This document shows positions 1 to 10,591 of a DNA stretch of 64,000 nucleotides, in pieces (the stretch's first letter is position 1; each line of letters starts with the position of its first letter). This DNA comes from Sciurus carolinensis (lineage: Eukaryota > Chordata > Mammalia > Rodentia > Sciuridae). The notes below the pieces were generated by a model. The model did not search any database and had not been told where the DNA came from. It worked only from the letters and a program-made list of their open reading frames with translations. The stretch is from contig NC_062216.1 of assembly GCF_902686445.1 (NCBI RefSeq), positions 12,979,084 through 13,043,083 of the forward strand. Reading direction: 5' to 3'. The translations under genes and the position numbers were made by a program.

Positions 1-969
1 GGAAATTCTTGATTATTCTCTTAAGTTTGGAAATGCAGATCCCCTAGGCATTTACATTTTTCTATTTATTTGTGTGGCTTACTAACCTCTTTTATTTTGT
101 TCCTGGAAGCTATGTTTTAAAATGAAGTTTAGGACTGTATCTCTAGTTCTATGGATGCTCGTCTTGTTAATTTTGGACCACGCTTCTCATCTGTCAACTT
201 CTTTTTGATTACGTTAGCCAGATGTTAGTTCTCATCTTCATTTCTCCTCATTCACTATCTTCAATATTCTTTCTTTATAATGGTTCATGTTCTTGCTAAA
301 AGGTTGCAGAATAAATGCAGAGTAGTGAAGACCAGCATTTTGGTTAGCTGTGATATGGTCACATGACCCTCCACACCTGGCGTGACTACAGATTGTCAAG
401 TGGCGAGGCATCTCCAAGCAGCAAGGAGTTGCCAGGCCTGCTCACCACACTTCCATAGGTTCTGTTGGCCAGGAGACAGTGAGCCCTCTTGAGCTGGCTG
501 GCTTGTGTCCCTGACAGGGCGGACAGCCTGAGCTTCAGGTGCGCACCAGCCTTCTCTGCTTCTTTCATCCCATTGAAGGTGACGTGGAACAGGCCAAGGG
601 CAGCTCTGTGCCCAGTGGACCATCACTCCTAGGCGACACCCAGTGGAGGACACTCCCAATCTTATGAGTGGCTTTGGGCGAATATGCTGATCACCCCCTT
701 CAGAGAGATTATTTTTATTACCCTAGAATATGAACAAACCTATTTTAGGGAGAGAAGTGAGGCTTTTCTAGTCTGAAGTGTCTACTTATACAACCATGGC
801 TAAATTGGCTGTCAATAAACACATGCCTTTGCTCAGGAGGGTGAGAGTAGGCAGAAATGCCAGAGGCAGAGAGGATTGTCTTCTGACAGAGACACGTGAG
901 CCTTTTATGAACTGTGTAGTAATTTCTTCTTGCAAAAATTGTATGTAATTAAAATATTCTTGTTTGGTT
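1..969. other. Unassigned sequence, no gene recognised
   Basis: I recognise no repeat family here. A moderately GC-rich patch at about 360-660 carries two overlapping minus-strand open frames of 60 and 87 codons, but neither resembles a family I know. The rest is AT-rich, without splice-flanked exons or RNA-like folds that I could support. Confidence 0.5.
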
Positions 970-1100
970 TTTAATAATAATGAGAAAAGAATATTATATA
1001 TAATATACAAATTTATATTATATTAATATTACATATTATGTACAAATTCCTAAGTATATTTGTGTGTGTACAAGTACTACATATACATATGTATGAATCT
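970..1100. repeat. AT-rich low-complexity tract
   Basis: Alternating A/T runs rich in TATA, ATAT and TTAATATT steps, followed by a short TG run. It looks like simple low-complexity DNA. No function is visible. Confidence 0.7.
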
Positions 1101-1349
1101 GTGTATAAAATTGCAAACAGTGATAGGTAGCTAAATATGTGAAAAGTGGTGAGACCATAAGGGGTTGTGCACATGTCTGTCCACCTGTCACTGTTAAGTT
1201 TATTTATTTATTTTTTGCCTGTTGTTGAGTCTGAATAAATTAGTCAAGCATATGATAAAACTTCAGGGTCTTGCCTATATTTCTGCTTTCTCCACAAAGA
1301 ACTCATGAAGGAATATGACAATGCTTTAAAAAAACAATTAAAAAAAATG

Positions 1350-1546
1350 CAGAACCAGGGATTGAACCCAGGACCTTGCCAAAACTAGGCATGCAGTTTA
1401 TCTCTGAACTATACCACAGACCTTTTAAAACTATAATTTGAGCCAGGGTCTTCCTGACTTTCCCAGGCAGGCCTAGAACTTGCAATCCTTCTGCCTCAGC
1501 TTCCTGAGTAGCTGGGATTATAAATGGGCATCAGAATGCCGGGCTT
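1350..1546 (-). mobile_element. B1-ID dimeric SINE
   Basis: Read on the minus strand, this begins with a B1-like 5' half (AGCCCGGC start, GGGATTATA, AGGAAGCTGAGGCAG). It continues through a linker into an ID half that keeps the tRNA-like B box (GGGTTCAATCCCTGG). The order B1 then ID is that of the dimeric SINE of squirrels and relatives. It is diverged. An A-rich stretch lies at the 3' side. No clear target-site duplication is visible. Confidence 0.85.
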
Positions 1547-2989
1547 AAAAAAATTATTTTTTATTATACTGATGAAATTTCCCTGAGTTCACAGTTTGGA
1601 AGTCCAGTTAAAAGCAAATTAGTTTGACATGATTTATACTTGATTAACTCATAACAGTGCCTAAGGATAACTATGCTCTTTTGCATGTACTCAAAACTGA
1701 GTATCAAAATACATCTCCTGTGTTTTGGAGTCATCTGCTTCAACTGCTTGGCCTTTGGTTTCTGAAACCTACAGTCTGTACCAGTTAGTCTCTGAAGAAA
1801 AGTCTTTAATCCTTTTGATGCCAGAGGGTTGTCTTCTCGTATCGCACGCCAAAGTGGTAAAGAAGAGATAGCCACAGTAGGGACATGAGAAGAAGTTCAT
1901 TATGGTGTAGCTCTCATGGTTGGTTTTTGACAAGGTTTAGCTTTAACGTAAAATTTCCTTGGGTGATCCTCTTCTCAGTTAACAATTTGAAGAAACCAGA
2001 CAAAATAAGCAGTAAAAAGTCAGGCAGTACAAAATTGATGTGATGTGTTAATGTCTTTAGTGTTCCAATCAATCATCTTATATTTCAAATAGTTACTATG
2101 ATTCTTATATAGTCTTGCACATTTAGTAAGAGCCTACTAGAGTTAGGGCCTTCCTGTGTGCCAAGGACATTAAAATAGGTGGCAAGTTAAATAAAGGAAA
2201 ATTATTTGAATAATTTAACAAAAAATCAATGTCACAATGTATGGTAGTCAGTGTATTGCCAGAGATAATTTAGGTCAAAGTTCAGATGTGTAATGGCTCC
2301 AACTTCAAGCAGGAATGGTCTGGGGAGATGTTTATAGAGACAGGGTGAAGATGAGTTTGGCGCAGGTGGAAAGACAGTGGGAGAGAAGAAGACCCTTTGA
2401 TGAGGGTGCCATTGTTAATAAAAGTGGAGAGGAAGGGTGGTTTGAGGGACACCTGGCTTTAAAGAAAGCCACAGGAAGAAAGAATGCTTGTAGCTGAGTT
2501 TTTCAGGGCCTTCAGCATCAAGTTGAGGAGTATGAAGGAGGAGACATCTCGGTTAGCGTGGGAAGAGAGGAAAAGCTGTGGGGGATAAAGCTTAGTAATT
2601 ATATCTGGCCAGACAGGCAGCAGAAATGTGCGGTGTAGTGAAGTCGCACTTTGTCGGGATGCACCTCAAGCACACACCGCCCTTGGGGTAGGGGCAGTTC
2701 TTCATTGTACGTACAGCTCTACTCCATTTCCTACATCACGGGCTTTGAGGAGCCTGGGGAGGGAGGTACTTAGCTCACAGACTTCATCCATAACCAAATT
2801 TTAACTTGTGGATGTCTACCTTTTCTGGTCAATTCTGGAAGTCCCTGCTCAGATTTGAAGCAGCATGTAGTCAGTTGAAGGAGGAATGGATGTCCATATT
2901 GTGTCCATGAGCTTGAAGTCGTCTGCTGAGAAATACAGCGAGAGGAGTGTCAGAGGGAAGTCGTCGCTACCAGGTGGCACTCGAGGAAA
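1547..2989. other. Unassigned sequence with possible LINE2 traces
   Basis: Unique-looking sequence. Around 2120-2175 there is a faint match to the antisense LINE2 3' end (GAGCCTACTAGAG followed by TGTGTGCCAAGGACA). The purine-rich stretch 2310-2600 resembles antisense LINE2 body but is too decayed for a firm call. A 103-codon minus-strand frame at 1564-1875 has no recognisable motif. Confidence 0.4.
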
Positions 2990-3713
2990 GACAAGGAGTT
3001 CCAAAACAGCCACAGGACACGGGAGCAGCGGGTACAGCAAGGGCCAAGACCCTGGAGGCAGGAGCAAAGGTGTCTTGTTTAAGGACCAAAGAGACCAGTG
3101 TCGATGGAGTCCAGTGGGCAAGTGGGAGCTGGTTAGGGTGGAGAAGCAGGCACAGGGGTCAGGCAGGGCTTGGAGGCCTCAGTCACTACTTCACTCTGAA
3201 CAAGGGTGGCGGAGATACTGGAGGCTTTTGAGCAAAGAAGTGGCAACATTTATCCTACTGTATTTTCATGCATCTAAGATGCCTTGAATTTTAAGATCCA
3301 TTTTGACTTTATGGGCCACTAACAGGACAGAAAAGGTTATCCTTTCAACTCTCGCCTTTCTTTTTGTTGTTCTCATCTTGATTTAAGAAATGTTAAAATG
3401 TAAAGGCAGAAAAAAAAAAGGGGGTTTGGGAACATAAAATATAATACATTCTCTAAAAAGCATTCTGTCTGCTTCACTGAGCATAGGCTAGGGAGGCTAC
3501 TGCCATTCAGCCAGCCAGGGGTAACTGTGCTTGACCAGAGAGGGGTGTGAAAAACCATCTGACTGTGGCTACGTTTGAGGTGAGAGAAGAAGAAACTCTA
3601 AGGATTCCAGTATTTGCAAAACTATGAGAGGGCCATATTTTGTGGAGGACAGTCAGGACTTAGTTTTGGACATGGTAGAGAGTCTTAGGCTTCCAAGGGG
3701 AGATATGGAGTAG
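2990..3713 (-). mobile_element. LINE2 (L2) fragment, antisense
   Basis: Several blocks match the antisense LINE2 3' region in the correct order. They are GGTACAGCAAGGGCCAAG with GGAGGCAGGAGC, then CCAGTG with TGGAG, then TTTTGAGCAAAGAAGTGGCA, and finally TTAGTTTTGGACATG with GGAGATATGGAGTAG. Ordered short matches with heavy decay fit a pre-placental LINE2 insertion. Open frames of 90-133 codons on both strands here are by-products of this element. Confidence 0.7.
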
Positions 3714-3797
3714 TGTGTGTGCGCACACACACACACACACACACACACATACATGTGCACACACATGCACACGCACACACACATGCACAACACACAT
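3713..3797. repeat. (CA)n microsatellite, interrupted
   Basis: A TGTGTGTGCGCACACA turn runs into a pure CA array and then into CA blocks broken by ATG and GCA variants. It begins where the LINE2 fragment ends and stops where the Tigger element starts. Confidence 0.95.
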
Positions 3798-4420
3798 CAA
3801 TTCTCATTGTTGGTGGGTTCCATATTTGTGAATTTTCTTTTTCACTAATGTTTATTTGATCCCCGAATGAACACTCTGAGCCTCTCCTTCTTTCTCAGCC
3901 ATGCGAGGATGGGTGGAAGCGTTGACCTGCTCCGTGCAGGTCCTCAGCTGAGGTCAGAGCCGCACCTGGCCCTGGCCTTCCCGCTCGCATGCTGAAGCAG
4001 TTCTCTTCCTCCAGGCCTATCGAGGGCTTCAGTTTTTGCCTGTTTGTGCTTTTTCTTGGTGATGTCTCTGTTTAAAGTAGTTCCCAATTGCAGTGCTGAA
4101 GTACTGTCCTGGGTTCCTCAGTGTGCTAACCTGTGATGTCCCTTCTGGAGAAGAGACGCCTCTTCATTCAGGCGTGAAATACAGTGCTGTAGGCTGTGAA
4201 TGCAGTATGGGCGAGTCAACAACACGTTAGACAGGTGTCTTTAAAAACAAACATGTCAGGCCAGGTTGTTTATCCATTGGTAGATTCAAATGTCATTACC
4301 AGAGGCTCACAAAAAAAGAAAAGAACTGTATTTCCCCTAGAAGCAATAATTGAGAATTTTCTAATTCTGTGTTTGTGTCAACTTTATAGACCATAACTTT
4401 AACAAATAGTGAAAATCAGC
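3797..4420 (+). mobile_element. Tigger-type DNA transposon remnant (TcMar-Tigger)
   Basis: The ends are imperfect inverted repeats: ATTCTCATTGTTGG at the left and AACAAATAGTGAAAATCAGC at the right. Around 4140-4250 a broken frame still spells a CENP-B-like helix-turn-helix segment (SGVKYSAVGCE, then GEST), as in Tigger transposases. Further conserved blocks are the GTATTTCCCCTAGAAGCAAT and ACTTTATAGACCATAAC stretches. The transposase is destroyed and only terminal parts remain. The exact subfamily is not assigned. Confidence 0.7.
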
Positions 4421-4424
4421 TATA

Positions 4425-4437
4425 TATATTCTGGAGT
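4425..4437 (+). repeat. Target-site duplication, left copy
   Basis: The 13-bp sequence TATATTCTGGAGT is repeated exactly at 4586-4598 on the other side of the ID SINE. The intact duplication shows a relatively recent L1-driven insertion into DNA immediately next to the Tigger terminus. Confidence 0.9.
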
Positions 4438-4585
4438 TCTTTTTTTTTTAAAAAATATTTTTAGTTGTACCTGGGCAGAACATTTTTATTTTACTTATTT
4501 ATTTTTACATGGTGCTGAGGATTGAACCTAGTGCCTCACACATGCTAGGTAAGCGCTCCAACACTGAGCTATGACCCCAACCCCC
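4438..4585 (-). mobile_element. ID-type (tRNA-Ala derived) SINE, squirrel form
   Basis: On the minus strand this starts GGGGTTGGGGTCATAGCTCA, keeps the tRNA A box and a B box of the GGTTCAATCC type, and ends in a long T/A-rich 3' part. It lacks the B1 half. It is flanked by a perfect 13-bp target-site duplication, which fixes its boundaries. This form, with the extended A/T-rich 3' tail, is common in squirrels. Confidence 0.9.
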
Positions 4586-4598
4586 TATATTCTGGAGT
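4586..4598 (+). repeat. Target-site duplication, right copy
   Basis: Exact copy of the 13-bp sequence at 4425-4437, directly after the 5' end of the ID SINE. Confidence 0.9.
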
Positions 4599-4864
4599 CC
4601 TTGAGCTCAGGATGACATAAAGACCAGGTGGGCAATTGCCCATCTATACTCTTACTTAAAAATCTTGTTATCCCATAATTTACACAGACTTGAAAGAAAC
4701 AAGGAGACGATTACAGAAATCAAGAGTAAGTTTTTAGGAACTTTTATACTGTTTGGCAGGGGAGATAGTACGTCTACTGAATGTAAAAATGATAAAGAAT
4801 GAGGTTGCATTTTGCAGGTTTGTTTTTAAATTTTTCTGATACTTCGCGTTATTGTGTTTTGCAG

Positions 4865-4912
4865 AATCTCCCTCTGTGGTGGACATGGGGAACCGTCCTG
4901 AAGCACCCACAG
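4865..4912 (+). other. Candidate exon A (unproven)
   Basis: A 48-bp block lies between a good acceptor (T-rich tract then GTTTTGCAG) and a strong donor (CACAG/GTGAGAAG). A second strong donor, AAAAG/GTAAGTTT, lies at 5001/5002 and would give a 137-bp alternative. In the third frame the short form reads SPSVVDMGNRPEAPT and ends in phase 1. That fits candidate exon B at 6036. The internal ATG has a favourable context (GACATGG). I do not recognise the peptide. A non-coding transcript exon, or chance splice-like sequence, is equally possible. Confidence 0.3.
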
Positions 4913-5001
4913 GTGAGAAGCTCTGGTCTGGAAGGTGGGTCCACTCTACCCTGCCCCACTTCCTACATGTCAGGTCGCTCTGAAGCAGATAGTAGCAAAA
5001 G

Positions 5002-6035
5002 GTAAGTTTAGATTTCTAGTTTCTGGTCTGGCAGATGAAGAGCTTAGAAATTGCTGCCATCTTAATAAGTGAAAAACAGAAGAAGCTATAAAATAAACAA
5101 CTCTTAAAAAAGCGAAGCCTCAGAGGAGACTGACAAATACTTCCACAAAGCAGCAGGAAAACAGATTTGAGAGAAACATCTATGTTCTACTCTAATTGAA
5201 TCTCCAAGGTCTTCGGATAAATGTCCCGTCTCAGAGGACTCTGATCCCTGTCTCTCGGAGGGAGTGGTGCTGTAGGCAATTAAATCAAATTCAAAAATAC
5301 TTATTAAATAAAACTACGTCGGCAGCATTGTCTTTCAGCATAAGCCGCCCTCACAATGGTCAGGAGGACCAGTGTCTGTCGGCAGAATGGTCAGGTCAGA
5401 TTGACTCAATATGGCATGGGTTCTCGGAGTCAAAGGGACAGGCTGCCGGGATCTGGGAAGGTTGGCAGCAGGAGCATAAGACTCAGCACCCTCTCCCTCT
5501 CCTCCTGCCAGAATTCTCCAAAATGAACAAAGAAATGTAAAAATGTAAGACAACCAGACTGCGCTGCACTAAGAAGGGTGCAGTTCATTGCCTCAAGGTG
5601 CAAAAGAGTCGCCCCCTGTGCGACCCCCGTGAAGGCAGCCTGAGGTCTAGCTCACACTCCATTCCATGGGAAGCACTGGAAAGTCGCCTGGAGCAAAAGA
5701 GACTCCAAATGCGGAGTTGTGGGTAGAGTCTGGGAAAAAGAGAAGGCTGGGAGGGGTCGGGAGAGAGGCAGGAAGGGGCAGGGAGAGAGGAGGAGAGATT
5801 GCTCTCTATGCCGCAGCTTTCCCACCAGCGTGGCTGCACTTTTAGGTTCTAGGTGAGGCTGCAAGACTACACTGAACTTCTAGGATTTCTTCTGACTCAG
5901 CTTCTTCCAGAATATTCCAGAGCTCAGGCTCTAGCTTCTTAGACACTGCAGTGCTCCCTGCTGATGGGACCAGTCAAATCATACTTAACTCTGTGTCTCT
6001 TCCCCTCCTGCCCCTCTGTCTCCATCCCTTCCTAG
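5002..6035. other. Unassigned sequence between the two candidate exons
   Basis: No repeat recognised. A 114-codon plus-strand frame (5196-5540) and two overlapping minus-strand frames (5585-5864) have no family motifs. The last 40 bases form a strong pyrimidine tract (CTCTTCCCCTCCTGCCCCTC and onward) leading to CCTAG at 6035. Confidence 0.45.
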
Positions 6036-6097
6036 GTGGTGTCTTAGTTGAAGAGAAACAAGACACAGAAACCTTCCTGGTACAGTATTTTAAGTGA
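6036..6097 (+). other. Candidate exon B with stop codon (unproven)
   Basis: This starts after a very strong pyrimidine tract and CCTAG. Joined to candidate exon A in phase, it reads GGVLVEEKQDTETF and on to a TGA at 6095-6097. The joined frame is only about 35 codons from the acceptor of exon A, or 29 codons from its ATG. An AATAAA lies downstream at 6450-6455, so a terminal exon to about 6.47 kb is conceivable. No known protein is recognised and the length is too short to exclude chance. Confidence 0.3.
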
Positions 6098-6251
6098 AGC
6101 TGGAGAAGCAGCTTGAGAAGACAAAATTGCTGGGACTGTCGCTGGCACCTACTCTCTCTTTCACACTGTTCGGTTGGTGGATCAGAAACATTGAAGTGGA
6201 CGTCACCCGCTGTCCAGGCACAGCATGGAGAATTCTAACGCAGCTGAAGGA

Positions 6252-6275
6252 TAGAATGGAGAACTGGAGAAACTT
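6252..6275 (+). repeat. 24-bp direct repeat, source copy
   Basis: A 24-base sequence beginning TAGAATGGAGAACTGG occurs here and again, exactly, at 7455-7478. The flanks are unrelated. The second copy interrupts an L1 fragment, so this copy is the likely template. Confidence 0.85.
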
Positions 6276-6529
6276 CCCTGTTCCTTTGAGGGTAAATGTC
6301 AATCAGGCCAGACCTAAGCTCATGCAAAGAGAAAAGTAGATGCTTATATTTAAAAAGTCTTAATATATTATGCCAACAAAAATATATGCAATGCATATGT
6401 GGAGGAAAGGAAAGGAAAGACAGCTCGCAGATTCTTAGACTGGGTCAGAAATAAAACACAAGTACATTATTTATCAGATAGAGCCAGAATTTATTGACTC
6501 AGAGGGGCTGAAGGTAAAAAAGGTATATA

Positions 6530-6830
6530 AAAATATATCAACCCATGGTAATAAAAATGCAGTAGTTACTATACCAACATCACAATTTTGAAAGAAAGGC
6601 CATTAAATGGGATATAAAGGATCTTTTCAAAAAATAAATATAATCCACAAATATGTCAAAATAGTGTATTTCAAAAACATATCATCAGGATATATATGAA
6701 GTAAATCCTTTATATGTAAAATATGCAAAGACATCAAATGTTGGACCAGAGTAGCTGGAGACTTAACACGCTTGTCACCACTTTTGACAGAATAATTATG
6801 CAAAATACAGTGATAAAGAGGCTAAGCAAT
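6530..6830 (+). mobile_element. Old L1 ORF2 fragment
   Basis: AT-rich sequence with blocks like the middle of L1 ORF2: AGGCCATTAAATGGGATA, then AGTAGCTGGAGACTTAACAC and the following GACAGAATAATTATGCAAAA. Heavily decayed, with many stops. It looks like a mammalian-wide (L1M) age class rather than a squirrel-specific copy. Confidence 0.5.
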
Positions 6831-7407
6831 CCAGGCATAGAGTCGGGACTCAGTCACCAATGTGTTCCTTCCAGGTGAGTCGTTGACTTGACTGAGCCTC
6901 GGTGGCTTTGCCACGGGGTCACATTAGGTCAGTACAGGTTCTTACATTGCAAAGACGATGGTCCTCGGCACTGAGAGGACTCTGGTTGGCCGATTGGTGG
7001 CGAGTTGAGGAGAAGGCCATCAGAGCGCTTGAGTCTCCACGACGGCTCTGTGAACATAAAGAAGAAGGGAATCCTCCCTTGGCATCAGGAAAGGTAGTGT
7101 GGAGAGACGGAGCGACATGGAAAGCAGGGTAGTGTGGCTTGGTGGTGTTTTTTATTTAAAATTTTTAGGGAAAAACCCAGCCACACTAGAGTGTTGGTCG
7201 AGTTATAAATATAGCCGCTGCAGTCCTGGGAGGAAATGCTGGAGGGATTGTCTAAGCTCGTTCTTGGCACGTCCAGAGGGTCTGAGAGCCCTAGACTCCG
7301 AGAAACTGACTGTGGTCCTCTGTCCTCTTGCCTGAAAGATGGAGTGACTCCTGACTCCTAGGATGGGGTTCCTAATAACCCGATATAATGCTTCTTTTCA
7401 ACTTTTA
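6831..7407. other. Unassigned sequence
   Basis: No repeat or gene recognised. Short open frames of 60-78 codons are present on both strands without motifs. Confidence 0.45.
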
Positions 7408-8225
7408 AAGTTGTGGTTAGGTATCATATGAACGTTCCCATAGCAACCGCTTTTTAGAATGGAGAACTGGAGAAACTTGAGATGTGTGGTTCAGTGGCAT
7501 CAAACGCATTCACCAGCTGGCACAGCCCCTCCACCATCCGCGTCCAACTCCGTGACTTGCTTTGTTTTGTAAAACTTGAGCTCCCTGCCCATGAGACAAT
7601 GGCTCCTCCTTCTCCCCTCTGCCAGCCCCATTCTCTTTCTCCCTCTGTGAACTTGACTGTTCTATGAACCTCACAGAAGAGGGCCAGTACTTACCTTTGA
7701 GTGACTGGCTTATTTCACTTGGCATGATGACCTCACAGTCTACCCATATCTTTGAAGCAAGTGTCAGGATTCCTTCTTTTTTCGAGGCTGAATGATATTC
7801 CACTGTGTGCTTCCGCCGCATTTTGCCCCGCCATACCATTAATGGACAGGTGGTTGCGTCCCCATTTTAGCTACTGTAAATAAGCCTGCTGTGAACAAAG
7901 GGTGCAAACTGTCTTTCTGAGACCCCGACTTTACTTCTTTTGGGGGTATGCCCAGTTGTGAGCTCGTTAGATCAAAAGGTTAAGTCAACTGTTAAGTTAC
8001 TGAGCAACTGTGTCCTGGGGAAATTTTACATTTCCACCAATGATGCACCAGGTTCCAATTTGTCCCTGTCTTCACAAGTACCGGCTTCTTTCTTCTAGAG
8101 TAGCCATCCTGGTAGATTAAGATGGCATCTCAGCGGTTTTGAGTTACGTTGCTGTAGTGATCAGCGATGTTGGACATCCTTTCCCGTGCTTATTGGCCAA
8201 CTGTATAAATTCTCACAAATTCCTT
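7408..8225 (-). mobile_element. L1M 3' UTR and ORF2 end, antisense
   Basis: The plus strand shows the classic antisense L1 series in order: GTTCAGTGGCATCAAACGCA, TGACTGGCTTATTTCACTTG, GAATGATATTCCACTGTGTG, CTTTTGGGGGTATGCCCAG, AATTTTACATTTCCACCAAT and GTGCTTATTGGCCAACTGTA. It is an old, 5'-truncated copy. A 24-bp stretch at 7455-7478 does not belong to L1 and duplicates sequence from 6252-6275. Confidence 0.85.
7455..7478 (+). repeat. 24-bp direct repeat, inserted copy inside L1
   Basis: Exact duplicate of 6252-6275. In other old L1 copies the sequence before TTCAGTGGCAT runs on without this block. Here the 24 bp sits between CAACCGCTTTT and the TTCAGTGGCAT segment, so it is an insertion into the L1. 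Confidence 0.8.
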
Positions 8226-9479
8226 GGAATGTTTAAGGAGGAGGCAGTACATGCGATGAATCCAGAACAATCACGGACATGCCTCACTTGGCTGCTGCTG
8301 TTGCTGGTGTTATCACTGCCATTATCTCCTCAAGTACCTGGGCCCCATCCTGTAGTTTGAAGGAACCGTTAAAGCATTTGAAGCACGACAACGCCTGATG
8401 GATCTTGTGTTTCAAAACCAGCTCTGACCTGGTGGTGGTGAATGGAACTCAGGGATGGAAAACTGGAGGACCGCTTACGAGTCAGTTTGCTTTTTACTTC
8501 TTCATGTTGGAAATGAGAATCGGGTCCATCTGACATTTTACTTTGTTCCATTCATTTTTCCATCACAGGAATACTGCTGCAAAAGCTGGCGTGAGGACCT
8601 AATTGTTCAGTAGACATTTACAGGGCAGGCAAATACATTACTGCTGTGTCCACGTGCTGCTACCCCTGTTTTTCTGATTGCTTTCTCTAGAGAGCGCCCC
8701 CCACCATTTAAACCATCAGCGTGATCTCTGGAAGCATGGTAAACATTTTAATCTTCGTGCCCTGATCTCGATGGAAAACAGATAAACCAAATCCCCCTTC
8801 TACCTGCAGAGCCATCAATATCATGGAGGGAAACGAAAAGCACTTAAACTAAACGTCCTGAATGGATACACCCAAGAAACCCGGGGCTGATTTTTTTCCC
8901 TTAGAAAGGTTATTTGGGGATTTGAATCTTTTACAGAGCTGTAACGAATGGCTCAGAAAAGGGATTAGATGGACTCACTGGGACTGATAAAGATTAAAGG
9001 TCTCTGTCGAGGTTGACAGAAATAAAAATATCTCCCCAGGAAACGTGAATGAGCGGGAGCATGGTTCTTTGTGTGGTCCCGTGGCCGCAGGACCAGGGCA
9101 AGGCGATCCAGCCAGGAGGTCTCCCCGATACCTGGTTTTGGATGCCTGGCTGCGCCTCTTCACCTGCTCTGACAGAAGGCTTGGCAGACACCTGGCGTCC
9201 CTCAGGAAGACATTTCATGTGTTCAGCCCTGGCCCTGGGGAGTTACCTCCTGGGTGGTGCTCAGTCCTGGCCTCAGGTGACCCACGCTGCCCTTCCTTTT
9301 CCTCTGATGCTGTGCCTCATCCTTTCTGGACTTCCCTCCTCCCTCTCGCTGTTTTCCCTGGATGTCCTCTGGGCTCTCTGGGCACCTTGGCTCATTCTCT
9401 TCTATCCCTCCACCTCCTGCCCTCCCAGCCTCATCACCGCCCTTAACTGTGCTCCTTGATTTCTGCCCCTTCTCCCACT
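8226..9479. other. Unassigned sequence, GC-richer towards the end
   Basis: No clear repeat up to about 9.0 kb. From 9.04 to 9.46 kb overlapping open frames of 133 and 136 codons (plus) and 89 codons (minus) occur in pyrimidine-rich DNA. They encode low-complexity leucine/proline/serine-rich peptides without domains and look like chance frames. The C-rich 9.3-9.48 kb part may already be decayed LINE2. Confidence 0.4.
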
Positions 9480-9870
9480 TGCCCTCTCTCACTCCAGATG
9501 CATACGGTCCAAGCTCTGCACCGATGTCCCTCAGGTCTCCCGAACTCGCTGTCTAAAACTGTTCCTGAGAGACCAACCCCTCCCCTCACTCAGTTCCCAA
9601 GCCAGCGCCCTCATTTTTATCTTGGAAACCTTCGACTCTCGTTTTTCCATCACTTAGTGAATTAACAAATCCAGTTGTTTCTAGCTTCCCACGTTGTTCT
9701 TGGACCATCCACCTCTCATTCCACCCGTCCATCAACTTTATCTCTCACCTGTGTCATTCAACAGTGCCTCGCCTGGTCTCATTCCCATCTAGCTTCCTTC
9801 CAGAACAGATTCCAGATTGCTTTCCTTAAAGTGCAAATCTGATTATTTTATCAAAATTTAATCATTTCGT
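9480..9870 (+). mobile_element. LINE2 (L2) 3' region
   Basis: Ordered sense LINE2 matches: TTATCTTGGAAACCTTCGAC, then the CATCCACCTCTC and CCGTCCATCAACTTTATCTC area, CCTCGCCTGGTCTC, then CCAGATTGCTTTCC and AAAGTGCAAATCTGATTAT. This is the usual LINE2 stretch upstream of its 3' end. Ancient and decayed. Confidence 0.75.
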
Positions 9871-9871
9871 G

Positions 9872-10135
9872 TTGCATGACAATGCCGTGGTCAGCGATAG
9901 ACTGCACACACGTGGTGGTCCCATAAGGTCATAATGGAGCTGTAAAATTCTTCTCGCCTAATGAAGCTGTAGCCATGGTAACGTCAGAGAGCAAGGCGAG
10001 GCTCAGGGGTGATGCTGGTGTAGGTAAGCCTATTGCTCCGTCAGTCATGAAAGTATCGCAGGACAATAACGCACAGTGCGTGGCCCTTGAGGATGTTAAT
10101 GAATAACCCTGTTACTGGATTATGAATTTAGGATC
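9872..10135. mobile_element. Ancient DNA transposon fragment, family uncertain
   Basis: Contains GTGGTCCCATAAGGTCATAA, ATGGAGCTGTAAAATTC, GAAGCTGTAGCCATGGTAAC, GGTGATGCTGGTGTAGGTAA and CCCTGTTACTGGATTATG. I recognise this as a common mammalian DNA-transposon sequence, probably of the Tc1/mariner group. I cannot name the subfamily with certainty. Confidence 0.6.
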
Positions 10136-10591
10136 TAGGACACTGCTGTGGTGTTTTAGTCTCACAGGTTTTGTGTTTACCTCACTTCCTGCTCGCGTGG
10201 AGAGGCCGCGTGGAGCGGTTGGCCATGCTGTTCAGACTTGCGTGAGTCCGCACTGTGGTGCCGCCCTGCCGGCGGCACGTTTCCCACAGTGTCCATCTTT
10301 GAACAGCTCGTGACTGTAATCCCAAGAAAAAGCCCAAACTCCGGATGGTGGCATGTGGTGGCCCCGTCTCTTACAATGATGTCGTCTTCGCCACCCCTGC
10401 CCCTGGGTCTTAGGAAGCTGGGTTGTGTCCCTGAAGGCCTCGTTCTCTCTCTCATTAGCTCTTCTCTTTGGGTCACTCTTCCCTTCCAGGGCTCTCAGGT
10501 GATGAGCTAACTCCTGCTTACCCTTGTGGTGTTAGCTCAGATACTACTATCTCCTGATCAGCATTTCCTGGGCCCGGCCCCCAAGACTGGG
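10136..10591. other. Unassigned sequence
   Basis: Moderately GC-rich, with several CpG sites and a GCCGGC palindrome near 10266-10275. Open frames of 63-99 codons on both strands show no motif. No repeat recognised. Confidence 0.4.

Noticed and set aside
386..659. Two minus-strand frames in a GC-rich patch, considered as a processed pseudogene
   Set aside because: No parent gene recognised and no poly(A) or target-site duplication seen.
9045..9460. Overlapping 133- and 136-codon frames with hydrophobic stretches
   Set aside because: They arise from pyrimidine-rich sequence in several frames at once and end in decayed LINE2.
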